Assembly: GCF_016863175.1 (NCBI RefSeq)
Contig: NZ_BOOJ01000033.1
Location: 124,001-188,000 of the forward strand
Length of the DNA stretch: 64,000 bases
Origin: Paraplanobispora siamensis
GTDB lineage: Bacteria; Actinomycetota; Actinomycetes; Streptosporangiales; Streptosporangiaceae
Reading direction: 5' to 3'
Below, in pieces: positions 35,533 through 43,162 of the stretch. The notes below the pieces were generated by a model. It was given only the letters and a program-made list of their open reading frames with translations. It had not been told where the DNA came from and made no database searches. How positions within the stretch are numbered: the first letter of the stretch is position 1; each line of letters opens with the position of its first letter. Both the position numbers and the translations under genes were made by a program.

Positions 35533-35892
35533 ATGGAGGCGAACGACCTGGCGGCGGGCGAGCGCGAGCTGAGCACCATGGACCTGCGGGTGCGCCCGGA
35601 GAGCCCGCCGGGGGAGCTGAGCGCCACCGTCGAGGTCTTCGCCACGGTGCTGGCCCGGGTGGCGCGGGGCGCACCCGAGGGGACGCGCGGCTGGCACCCG
35701 TACGGCATGGCCGACGTCTCGGGGTTCGCGGGCGTGGCGTGCGACGAGATGCTCGTGCACACCTACGACGCCTGCCTCGGTCTCGGCCTGCCCTTCACCC
35801 CGCCGCCCGAGCTGAGCGAGGCCACCCTGCGCCGCCTGTTCCCCTGGGCGCCGCTGGAGGAGCGGGACGGCACCGAGGGGACGCCTCGATAG
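35533..35892 (+). pseudogene. truncated maleylpyruvate-isomerase-like (mycothiol-dependent/DinB-like) gene
   Basis: A 119-codon frame matching the C-terminal half of actinobacterial maleylpyruvate-isomerase/DinB-like proteins, which are normally near 200 residues. The recognisable part is RGWHPYGMADVSGFAGVACDEMLVHTYDA, then a GLGLPFTPP segment and LRRLFPWAP. The N-terminal helices that carry the first metal His are missing, and only 12 bp separate the start from the metallohydrolase stop, so no room remains for them. It is probably a 5'-deleted remnant, possibly still expressed from CATGAT 6 nt before the ATG. An intact short paralogue cannot be excluded. Confidence 0.55.
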
Positions 35893-35895
35893 CCT
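35890..35895 (+). promoter_or_regulatory. -10 hexamer, leaderless I42-like inhibitor transcript
   Basis: TAGCCT overlaps the TAG stop of the preceding frame and ends 7 nt before the GTG at 35903. No Shine-Dalgarno is present. Confidence 0.4.
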
Positions 35896-35902
35896 GGTCC
35901 CC

Positions 35903-36340
35903 GTGAGATACCGGAAGGCGGCCGCCCTGCTGACGGCGGCGCTGGTCGTGGCGGGCGGGACGGGGTGCGGCGCGGGCTCGGCCGTCTCCCACTACGGGAA
36001 GATCGTCGAGGGCGGGGTCGGCAGGACGGCCGAGGTGGAGCTCACGCCCGGCGCGCGCTTCGCCCTGGCCGTCGAGGACAACGCCTCCATCGGCGACAGC
36101 TGGCGGATGGGGCCGCTGCCGGACGTGAAGGTGGCCTCCTTCATCAGCGACGAGTACGAGGGCCCGTCCGAGGCGGCCGGGTCGGGCGGCACCCGCTACT
36201 TCGTCTTCAACGCCAAGCGGCGCGGCACGACCATGGTCACGCTCACCAACTGCTGGCGCTGCGCGGCCGACCGCGTCCCCGCCGACGAGCAGAGCAGGCG
36301 TTACTCGGGAGACGCGGTCTTCCGGATCACCGTGAAGTGA
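35903..36340 (+). CDS. secreted protease inhibitor I42 (chagasin)-like protein
   Basis: A 145-residue exported protein. The N-terminus is a signal peptide ending near C22 (VVAGGTGC), a poor but possible lipobox. The mature part resembles the immunoglobulin-like chagasin fold that blocks papain-family cysteine proteases. The loop regions NASIGDSWRMG and GSGGTRYFVFNAKRRGTT occupy the positions of the inhibitory NxTTGY and GxGG loops, with the first loop degenerate. Two further cysteines (NCWRCAAD) may form a disulfide. Assignment rests on pattern only. Confidence 0.6.
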   Translation: MRYRKAAALLTAALVVAGGTGCGAGSAVSHYGKIVEGGVGRTAEVELTPGARFALAVEDNASIGDSWRMGPLPDVKVASFISDEYEGPSEAAGSGGTRYFVFNAKRRGTTMVTLTNCWRCAADRVPADEQSRRYSGDAVFRITVK

Positions 36341-36359
36341 AACATGCGACGCTTGGAGC

Positions 36360-37142
36360 ATGAAACGACTGGCTGAAGTTGATCTGTCCGCCAAGCTCCC
36401 GAAGAAGGCCGCCGGTGAGCGGCTCGACGCCGCGCTGCACCGCCTGCTGCGGCTGCGGCTGATGCTCGGCGGGCAGATCGGCGACAAGCGCATCGGCCCC
36501 CCGCTGTGCGTGGTGTTCGAGGGATGGGACGCCTCCGGCAAGGGCGGGGCGATCAAGCGGCTGGTCCGCCCGCTCGACCCCCGGCACGTGCGGGTCGCCC
36601 AGTTCGCGGCCCCGACCTACGACGAGAAGCGTCACCACTTCCTGTGGCGCTTCTGGCCCGTGCTGCCCGGCTGGGGCGGCATGGCCGTACTCGACCGCTC
36701 CTGGTACGGGCGGGTGCTGGTGGAGCGCGTGGAGGGCTTCGCCACCGAGGAGCAGTGGTCGCGCGCCTACGGGGAGATCGTGGAGTTCGAGCGCACCCTC
36801 GCCGCCGAGGGCATGATCATGGTCAAGTTCTGGATGCACGTCTCCGAGGAGGAGCAGCTGCGCCGTTTCCAGGACCGGGCCGGCGACCCGCTGCGGGTCT
36901 GGAAGCTCACCGACGAGGACTGGCGCAACCGCGACAAGCGCGCCGAGTACGAGGTCGCGGTGGAGGAGATGCTGGAGCGGACCGACCACCCGGACGCCCC
37001 CTGGCACGTGATCCCCGGCGACGACAAGCGCTACGCCCGGGTCGCCGTGGTGGAGACCGTGTGCGCCGCGATCGAGGCCGAGCTGACCGAGCGCGGGCAC
37101 GACCTGAGCGACCCCGCGCCGGGCTCCGCCGACGACGACTGA
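36360..37142 (+). CDS. polyphosphate kinase 2 family protein
   Basis: A 260-residue one-domain PPK2. Walker A is VVFEGWDASGKGGAIKRL (about residues 46-63), the lid region DEKRHHFLWRFW follows, and Walker B is VLDRSWYGRVLVERVEGF near residue 115. PPK2 enzymes use polyphosphate to phosphorylate nucleoside mono- or diphosphates. The C-terminal W-P-D-R part (KLTDEDWRNRDKRAEY) is typical. Class (ADP or AMP preference) cannot be fixed here. The C-terminus ends in an acidic DDD tail. Confidence 0.93.
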   Translation: MKRLAEVDLSAKLPKKAAGERLDAALHRLLRLRLMLGGQIGDKRIGPPLCVVFEGWDASGKGGAIKRLVRPLDPRHVRVAQFAAPTYDEKRHHFLWRFWPVLPGWGGMAVLDRSWYGRVLVERVEGFATEEQWSRAYGEIVEFERTLAAEGMIMVKFWMHVSEEEQLRRFQDRAGDPLRVWKLTDEDWRNRDKRAEYEVAVEEMLERTDHPDAPWHVIPGDDKRYARVAVVETVCAAIEAELTERGHDLSDPAPGSADDD

Positions 37143-37173
37143 CCCGGCGGGCCTGCCGGGGACGATGATTTTT
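37143..37173 (+). terminator. intrinsic terminator after PPK2
   Basis: CCCGGC and GCCGGG flank a 6-nt loop (stem 37143-37148/37155-37160). A run of five T follows at 37169-37173. Confidence 0.5.
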
Positions 37174-37293
37174 CTCGGTCTTGACCAGCCGGGAGCGCCC
37201 GCCCTCGCGGCGGGGCGGGCGCCGGGCGGTACGGCTCTCCCGAACGGGGTACGGCAGGCAGTCCGTGCCGGTCAATCAACGAGGAGAGCACGC

Positions 37294-38502
37294 ATGACCT
37301 TCAACCCGCTGCGCGAACGGGGTATCCCGCTGGACCGCCAGCTGCGCAACTGGCGCGAGCTGAACGTCACGCCGATCGACCCCGACCACGCCGACCCCTA
37401 CACCCGGTGCCGGATCATCGCCATGAACGGCATCGAGGTCGAAGCGATCCTGTTCAGTCACCAGTTCGCCCGGCACTGCCCGGATCCGCTGGTCAAGCAG
37501 CAGCTGGCCCAGGTCCGCTACATCGAGGCCCAGCAGCAGAAGGTGGTCAACTGGCTGCTGCCCGGTCTGGCCTCGGTGCTGGAGACCACGATCGCCTACG
37601 AGCAGGTCGCGGTCGACCTGACCGCGTGGGTGGCCCGGATGGAGCCCGACCCCTACCTGAAGCAGGCCTACCAGTTCGGCGTGCTGGAGGACTTCGACCA
37701 CCTGTACCGCTACGCCAACCTGTACGAGATGATCGAGCACCGCAAGGCGGAGAAGATCGTCGACAACCTCACCGAGGTCACCCCGGGCCGGCCCACCTAC
37801 CTGCACCACCGCAACCCGATCGACAACCTGCGCGAGCCGTACGACAAGACCGCGGCCGCCCCGATCTCCAAGCTGCACGCGCTGACCATCATGGCCGCCG
37901 AGCAGCAGACCATGAACTTCTACATGAACGTCGGCCCCACCTACATGGAGCCGATCGCCCGCCAGCTCTACCAGGAGATCGGGCTGATCGAGGAGGAGCA
38001 CGTCACCCACTACGAGTCACTGGTGGACCCGGGCGAGACCTGGTGGGAGATGCTGCTCAACCACGAGTACAACGAGTGCTACATGTACCACTCCTTCATG
38101 GAGACCGAGTCCGACCCGAAGGTCAAGGCGATCTGGGAGCTGCACCTCAACATGGAGCTGGAGCACCTGCGCATCGCCGCCGAGCTGTTCAAGCGGCACG
38201 ACGGCCGCGACCCCCAGGAGGTCGTCGCCCCGCAGCTGCCGGCCCCGGTGACCTTCGAGCCGAACAAGGCCTACCTGCGAGAGCTGCTGGCCACGCAGAT
38301 CGACTTCACCACGATCGGCACCGGCTACGTGCAGGACATGCACGAGCGCTTCGAGCAGATGCAGGAGGCGATCCACGGCGGCGACGCGTCCCAGGCGCCC
38401 AGCGAGCAGGTGATCGTCGAGAACCGCAACAAGGCCGGACGGGAGTACCGGCACGAGACCGACGGGCCGCACCCCGTCCACAGTCTGCGCGCCGACCGCT
38501 GA
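37294..38502 (+). CDS. double ferritin-like (putative diiron) protein
   Basis: A 402-residue, almost entirely helical protein of unknown name. Two four-helix bundles appear in tandem. The second has Glu/His at ferritin-like positions: HALTIMAAEQQTMNFYM, then YQEIGLIEEEHVTHYESL (EEEHxxH), then HEYNECYMYHSFMETE, then ELHLNMELEHLRIAAELF (ExEH). The first shows NGIEVEAILFSHQFARH and LEDFDHLYRYANLYEM. This fits a duplicated diiron carboxylate fold, for storage or oxidation (inference). GAGGAG sits 6 nt before the ATG. It converges on a hemerythrin gene across a long terminator. Confidence 0.7.
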   Translation: MTFNPLRERGIPLDRQLRNWRELNVTPIDPDHADPYTRCRIIAMNGIEVEAILFSHQFARHCPDPLVKQQLAQVRYIEAQQQKVVNWLLPGLASVLETTIAYEQVAVDLTAWVARMEPDPYLKQAYQFGVLEDFDHLYRYANLYEMIEHRKAEKIVDNLTEVTPGRPTYLHHRNPIDNLREPYDKTAAAPISKLHALTIMAAEQQTMNFYMNVGPTYMEPIARQLYQEIGLIEEEHVTHYESLVDPGETWWEMLLNHEYNECYMYHSFMETESDPKVKAIWELHLNMELEHLRIAAELFKRHDGRDPQEVVAPQLPAPVTFEPNKAYLRELLATQIDFTTIGTGYVQDMHERFEQMQEAIHGGDASQAPSEQVIVENRNKAGREYRHETDGPHPVHSLRADR

Positions 38503-38523
38503 CACTCGCTCCCCCCGGGCGCC

Positions 38524-38574
38524 GACACGGCAGGGCCCGCGACCTCGTCCGGAGGTCGCGGGCCCTGCCGTGTC
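38524..38574. terminator. bidirectional terminator with perfect 23-bp stem
   Basis: Arms 38524-38546 and 38552-38574 are exact complements around a 5-nt loop (GTCCG); with one bulged base the pairing extends about five more bp outward. It lies between convergent genes. No long T-run follows on either side, so the stem itself is the signal. Confidence 0.85.
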
Positions 38575-38638
38575 CGGCGCGTTGCCGGGGCCGCCTGCCG
38601 GGGTGCCGCGCTGGATGCGGCGCCCGGCGGATACCGCC

Positions 38639-39223
38639 TCAGCCCTGCTTGCCCATCGCCTGGCGGATCACGTCGCGGACCCGGTCCATCATCGCGACCG
38701 GCGTGCCGATCAGCAGGTTCTTGGTCGCCGACTCGGTCCCCGGGTGGGGGTGGGTCGGGGCCATCGCCTCGGCCGCCTTGACCCCGGCCGCCATGGCGCG
38801 GCGCTCGGCGTCGGAGGCGTAGGCGCGCAGCTTCTGGAACTCGTAGCGCTCCTCGCTGCGGGCGTGCGCCTCCACGGCCGCGCGCAGCAGCAGCAGGTTC
38901 TCCATGAACTGCGGGTCCTCGGGACCGGCCTGGTCCATCTTCATCAGCAGCTGCTTGGCCTCGTGCTCCTCGGCCAGGCGGTCGTCGACCACGGCGTCCC
39001 CGCCGTCCAGCTTCCTGCGGGCGTAGGGGTGGACGATCTCCTCCTCGGCCGTCTCGTGCACCGCCAGCAGCCGGACCAGCCGCTGGAAGGCCTCCGGCCG
39101 CTCGGCGGCCGAGGCCTTCTCCACCTCGTCGAACATGTCCCTGATCAGGGAGTGCTGGGCCAGCAGCAGGTCGACGACGTCGTTCTCCTCCATCGCCTCG
39201 GGGCGCGGGTGGGCCTTGACCAT
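38639..39223 (-). CDS. hemerythrin HHE-domain protein
   Basis: A 194-residue protein with a hemerythrin-like four-helix bundle. Metal ligands are H in LLAQHSLIRDMF, H-E in LAVHETAEEEIVHPYARR, H in LAEEHEAKQLL and H in VEAHARSEERYEF. These bundles bind a diiron site and carry oxygen or sense redox state. The C-terminal 60 residues are an extra amphipathic tail. AAGGAG lies 7 nt before the ATG. It is convergent with the ferritin-like gene, so an iron/oxygen theme runs through this locus. Confidence 0.9.
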   Translation of the reverse strand: MVKAHPRPEAMEENDVVDLLLAQHSLIRDMFDEVEKASAAERPEAFQRLVRLLAVHETAEEEIVHPYARRKLDGGDAVVDDRLAEEHEAKQLLMKMDQAGPEDPQFMENLLLLRAAVEAHARSEERYEFQKLRAYASDAERRAMAAGVKAAEAMAPTHPHPGTESATKNLLIGTPVAMMDRVRDVIRQAMGKQG

Positions 39224-39353
39224 GTCGATCTCCTTTTTTCAGACTTCTTCCGGCAGGCGTGGCCTACCCGCCCCGCCGGGGAGAAACCAGGAGGGTGGCG
39301 GGGTCCGCCTCACGGCGGCCGCCGCCCCCCTGCTCGGCGGGGGGTTTGCCGGG

Positions 39354-39794
39354 ATGACAATCGGGCATCGGCGGGCCATGGGAGACGACGCTGCGAAGGA
39401 CCCGGGCGGTGCCGCGCTCGCCCGGGCGCACGGAGTGTTCAACGTGTTGTCGGGAGTCTGGCCGCTGGTGCACCTGCCCAGCTTCGAGAAGGTCTTCGGC
39501 CCCAAGGAGGACGACTGGCTGGTCCGTACGGTGGCCGGGCTGCTGGTCGGGGTGGGCTGGTCGCAGCTGCGCGCCGCGGGCGAGCCCGGCGGCGTCCGGC
39601 ACGCCCGGCGGATCGGGATCGCCACCTCGGCGACCCTGCTGGCCATCGACCTGATCTACGTGCCGAGCGGGCGGATCCGCCCCACCTACCTGCTCGACGC
39701 CGCCGCCGAGGCGGCCTGGATCGCCGTCTGGCGGGCCTCAGGTCACAGGTCGAGGGCGGAGGGGCCGAAGCGGTCGCGCAGGAAGCGGCTCTGA
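39354..39794 (+). CDS. small uncharacterised membrane protein
   Basis: An approximately 146-residue protein with four short hydrophobic segments: VFNVLSGVWPLVH, RTVAGLLVGVGWSQL, IGIATSATLLAIDLIYV and DAAAEAAWIAVWRAS. I do not recognise a named family. Start is uncertain: ATG 39354 (G-rich stretch upstream) or ATG 39378. The basic C-terminal tail overlaps the convergent gene by 52 bp. Confidence 0.6.
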   Translation: MTIGHRRAMGDDAAKDPGGAALARAHGVFNVLSGVWPLVHLPSFEKVFGPKEDDWLVRTVAGLLVGVGWSQLRAAGEPGGVRHARRIGIATSATLLAIDLIYVPSGRIRPTYLLDAAAEAAWIAVWRASGHRSRAEGPKRSRRKRL

Positions 39795-40381
39795 TCGCGC
39801 AGGGCCTGCTCGTCGCCCCGGTGCACCGCCTCGGCCACCGTGCGCAGGGCCGAGTCCAGCAGGTCGAGCTGGACCAGCAGCTCCTCGTGGGCGCTGCGCT
39901 CCCGGTCGCCGCGGCGGGTGAGCGCGTAGGCGGGGGGCAGGTTGGCGTAGGCCTCCAGGCCCGAGGGCAGATAGTCGCGGATCGTCTGGGAGACGACGTG
40001 CAGGTGGTCGGGGGAGGTGGTCAGCGCCTCCGCCCGGTCCAGCACCCCGGCGATCACCTCGGCCAGGGCCTCGACCCGTGCCACCACGTCGACCGGGAAG
40101 CGCCCCGAGCCGCGCACCCGGCCCAGCAGCGCCTCCAGCTCCGCCCGGAGCGGGCCGGTCTCGGCCTCGGCGTAGGAGACGGCCGCCCGGGTCCGGTCCG
40201 CCGGGGCCAGCAGCGCGCCCACGCCGTACAACCCGGCCACCACCACGGGCCAGAACGCGCCGGCCAGGCCGAGGAAGTGCGCCAGCAGGCCGGCCAGGGC
40301 GAGCGCACAGCCGATGATGTTCCTGGTCGAGCCGAGGTACCCGACCACCCGGTCAAGCATGTGCGCGGCCTCCCCGCTCAC
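39743..40381 (-). CDS. two-helix membrane protein, last gene of the TelA/SBP/vWA operon
   Basis: A 212-residue protein with a pair of membrane helices near residues 22-55 (IIGCALALAGLLAHFLGLAG, then WPVVVAGLYGVGALL), then a cytoplasmic all-helical domain rich in Glu/Leu/Arg (ETGPLRAELEALLGRVRG, HEELLVQLDLLDSALRTV). No named family recognised. The GTG overlaps the vWA gene stop by 4 bp (GTGA), so it is part of the operon. It probably works at the membrane with TelA and the binding proteins (inference). Confidence 0.75.
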   Translation of the reverse strand: MSGEAAHMLDRVVGYLGSTRNIIGCALALAGLLAHFLGLAGAFWPVVVAGLYGVGALLAPADRTRAAVSYAEAETGPLRAELEALLGRVRGSGRFPVDVVARVEALAEVIAGVLDRAEALTTSPDHLHVVSQTIRDYLPSGLEAYANLPPAYALTRRGDRERSAHEELLVQLDLLDSALRTVAEAVHRGDEQALRDQSRFLRDRFGPSALDL

Positions 40382-41925
40382 TGGTAGCCACGGATCTCCT
40401 TGAACGCCGCGGCCAGCGAGCCGTCGCGGGCGTCGAAGACGGCGCCCCCGGTCAGCTCGGCGACCGCGTTCATCTCCTCCACGTCGCTCTCCCCGAACAG
40501 CACGACGAAGGTCCGGGGCCGGCGCCCCTCGGGCAGCGTCCGGTACAGGGACTCGAAGTCCTCCAGCGAGGCGCCGTCGGTGTTCTCGCCGTCGGTCATG
40601 AGCACGATCGAGGTGTAGTGGTCCGGGTCGGCCCGGGTGCTCTCGGTGTAGGCGGCCCGCAGCCCGTCGTAGATCGCGGTCCCGCCGTCGGCGCCGAGGC
40701 CCTGGGCGTACCCCTCGATCTCCTCCAGCACCGGTCCGGGGTCGCCCGCGGGCAGCGTGAAGGTGCGCGACGCCTCGACGCCGTCGTTGAACGGGATCAT
40801 GGTCACGGTCTCGCGGCTGCGGAACCGGGAGAACGTCCCGGAGGCCGAGCGGTCGGCGCCGGTCAGCATGACCAGGGCCTCGCGCAGCGCCTCGATGCGC
40901 TCGCCCTGCATCGAGCCGGAGGTGTCCAGCACGAACAGGGCGTGCGCGGGCACCCGCGCCTCGTCGAGGTAGGCGGTGATCAGCTGGTCGGCGGCGGCCC
41001 TGCGGTTGGGGAAGGGCAGCTCCAGCAGCGGCGCCGTGCCGAACTCCGGTCCGGGCTCGACCTCGGGCACGACCGGCCGCCGGTGGGTGGTGGTCATGAT
41101 CTCCCGCTGCGTGTCCGGCGTGCGCAGCCAGGCGGCGAGCCTGCCGTACAGCTCCCGCTTCTCCGGCGGCGCGGAGGCCAGCAGGGTCAGCGGGTAGTCG
41201 GCGGTGACCACGCCGTCCTCCGGGTAGACGAGCGTGAGGTCCTTCAAGCCCAGCAGCACCGACTCGTAGTTCACGATGCCGTCCACCCCGCCCTGCCGGG
41301 CGTAGGCGTCGGCCAGCCAGCCCGACGACCCCGCGGTCAGCCGCTGGGCGGAGAAGAACTCCTTCAGCTCCGGCGTGACCGCCGAGACCTGCGCGGCGTC
41401 GAGGGCCTCCCCGGCGTCCGACAGCGCGGCGGCCACGCCGACCAGCGCGGAGAAGCCGGAGTTGGACGAGGCCGGGTTCGCCATGCCGAAGGTGAACTTC
41501 CCCTCCCGGGCGGCGGTGGCGATCTGCTTCCAGCTCGCCTTGCCGTCCTGCCAGCCGAGCTCCCGGGCCTTGGCGGTCCGCAGGCCGAGCAGCACGGGGG
41601 AGACCATGATCCTGGTCTCGGTGGACAGCCGGGCGGGCGCCCCGTCGATCAGCGACAGGTAGCGGTTGGAGGAGAACCAGACTGCGTCGTACCTGCCGTC
41701 GGCGCCGCCGCCGGCCACCTGCTCGGCGCCGTCCAGGGTGCCGGTGTAGGAGATCTTCACCTTGAGCCCGGATCGGGACAGCAGGGGTTCGAGGTCCTTG
41801 ACCTCGCTGCCGGCCAGGATCCGCAGGGTGTCCGGATCATCGCCGATGTCGTCGGGCCCGCACGCGGCCAGGCCGAGCACGAGAGCCAGCGCCAGCGCCG
41901 CTCCCAGGAACGGCCGGGCGGTCAT
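40378..41925 (-). CDS. substrate-binding / von Willebrand factor A fusion lipoprotein
   Basis: A 515-residue lipoprotein. The signal peptide ends in the lipobox LAAC (C22). Residues 30-290 are a periplasmic-binding-protein type II domain. Residues 325-515 are a vWA domain with the metal site D334-T-S336-G-S338, the threonine in DGGTAIYDGL and the aspartate in LMTDGEN, so MIDAS metal binding is intact. The ATG overlaps the TelA stop by 4 bp. Fusion of a binding-protein domain with vWA, and a second binding-protein-like gene in the same operon without any ABC permease, is unusual. Confidence 0.85.
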   Translation of the reverse strand: MTARPFLGAALALALVLGLAACGPDDIGDDPDTLRILAGSEVKDLEPLLSRSGLKVKISYTGTLDGAEQVAGGGADGRYDAVWFSSNRYLSLIDGAPARLSTETRIMVSPVLLGLRTAKARELGWQDGKASWKQIATAAREGKFTFGMANPASSNSGFSALVGVAAALSDAGEALDAAQVSAVTPELKEFFSAQRLTAGSSGWLADAYARQGGVDGIVNYESVLLGLKDLTLVYPEDGVVTADYPLTLLASAPPEKRELYGRLAAWLRTPDTQREIMTTTHRRPVVPEVEPGPEFGTAPLLELPFPNRRAAADQLITAYLDEARVPAHALFVLDTSGSMQGERIEALREALVMLTGADRSASGTFSRFRSRETVTMIPFNDGVEASRTFTLPAGDPGPVLEEIEGYAQGLGADGGTAIYDGLRAAYTESTRADPDHYTSIVLMTDGENTDGASLEDFESLYRTLPEGRRPRTFVVLFGESDVEEMNAVAELTGGAVFDARDGSLAAAFKEIRGYQ

Positions 41926-43160
41926 CGGCCCTCCTCCGCGGCCCGCTCCAGGTAGGTCCTGGCGTGTTCCAGTTCGCCGCCGAGGCTCTGGACGGTGACC
42001 GCCATGCTCTCCACGGCCTGGGCGCGGAAGGAGTCGATCATGTCCATGGTGGCGTAGACGTTGTCGAAGGCCCGGCGCAGGGAGTCCATGTCCACCGTGG
42101 TGGAGGCCGCCTGGTTCTGGATGGCGCCCGCCTGGGTGCGCAGCATCTCGCTGGTGGCCAGGATCAGGTCGCTCGTCGTGGCGTTGAGCGCGCCGATCTG
42201 GTCGAGCACCAGCTTCTGGTTGGCCAGCGCCTGGGCCACCGTGACCGCGGTGCGCAGCGCGGCGACCGTCGTGGTGGTCGCCCGGCCCACGCCCTTGATG
42301 AGCTCCAGGTTGTTCTTGCGGACCAGGTCCAGGGCGAGATAGCCCTGGGCGGAGACGGCCAGCTGGGTGAGGACGTCCTGGTGCTTCTGCCGTACGGTGA
42401 ACAGCGCGTCGGAGCGCAGCGCGGTCGCCCTGTCCGGGTCGGCGGCCTCCAGATGGAGCAGGCGCTCCTCCAGGGCGGCGTCCAGTGCGGCGGCCATCAC
42501 CGCGTACTCCTGCAGGCGGGTCATCGCCTCCCACAGGTTCGCCTTCTCGCCCTCGATCGCGGCGTTGTCCTTCAGCAGCTCGTCCCGGCCGGACTTCAGC
42601 GCCCGGATGATGTCGTCGATGTGCTTCTGCGCGTTCTGGTACCTGGCGAAGTAGTCGCGCAGCCGGTCGCCGAAGGGGATCAGCCCGAGCAGCCTGCGCG
42701 TCCCGCTCGCCGCCTGCTTCGGGTCGAGGTCCACCACCGTACGGCGCAGCGCCGCCAGCTGCCCGGCCACCCGGCTCTGGGCGTCGGCCGCCTCACCCTT
42801 GGCCGAGGCCAGGGCGGCGACGGGACGCTTGAGCATGCGGTTGGCCACCTGGGAGGCGGCGCGGATCTCCGAGCCGCCCATCGAGGAGATGTCGTGCACC
42901 TTGCGGGTGAACTCCGGCACCCGGGGGTCCGTCCCGGCCAGCTCCGCGGCGAAGTCCCGGGCCTTGGCGGCCAGCTCGTCGGCGCGGCCGTCGGGCAGCG
43001 GCAGCATGGTCGCGGCGCGCTCGGCGGGGACGGCGGTCACCGGCGTGGGCGGGGTGAGCGTCAGGTCGGGCGGGGTGGGCGTGAGGCCGACGCCGGTGGT
43101 GTCCGCGCCCCCGCGGCCCGTCGTGTCCCCGGGCGTGTTCGCGGCCGTGTCGTGAGCCAC
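41922..43160 (-). CDS. TelA-family toxic-anion-resistance protein
   Basis: A 412-residue soluble protein whose coiled, helical TelA/KlaA domain occupies residues 70-405. Recognisable pieces are NLWEAMTRLQEYAVMAAAL near residue 210, LFTVRQKHQDVLTQLAVSAQGYLAL near 270 and VDMDSLRRAFDNVYATMDMI near 375. The first 60 residues are a Thr/Pro-rich tail. TelA homologues occur in tellurite and phage or stress resistance operons, but the biochemical activity is unknown. GTG at 43160 has AGGAGG 9 nt upstream; it starts 2 bp after the preceding stop. Confidence 0.9.
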   Translation of the reverse strand: MAHDTAANTPGDTTGRGGADTTGVGLTPTPPDLTLTPPTPVTAVPAERAATMLPLPDGRADELAAKARDFAAELAGTDPRVPEFTRKVHDISSMGGSEIRAASQVANRMLKRPVAALASAKGEAADAQSRVAGQLAALRRTVVDLDPKQAASGTRRLLGLIPFGDRLRDYFARYQNAQKHIDDIIRALKSGRDELLKDNAAIEGEKANLWEAMTRLQEYAVMAAALDAALEERLLHLEAADPDRATALRSDALFTVRQKHQDVLTQLAVSAQGYLALDLVRKNNLELIKGVGRATTTTVAALRTAVTVAQALANQKLVLDQIGALNATTSDLILATSEMLRTQAGAIQNQAASTTVDMDSLRRAFDNVYATMDMIDSFRAQAVESMAVTVQSLGGELEHARTYLERAAEEGR

Positions 43161-43162
43161 GG

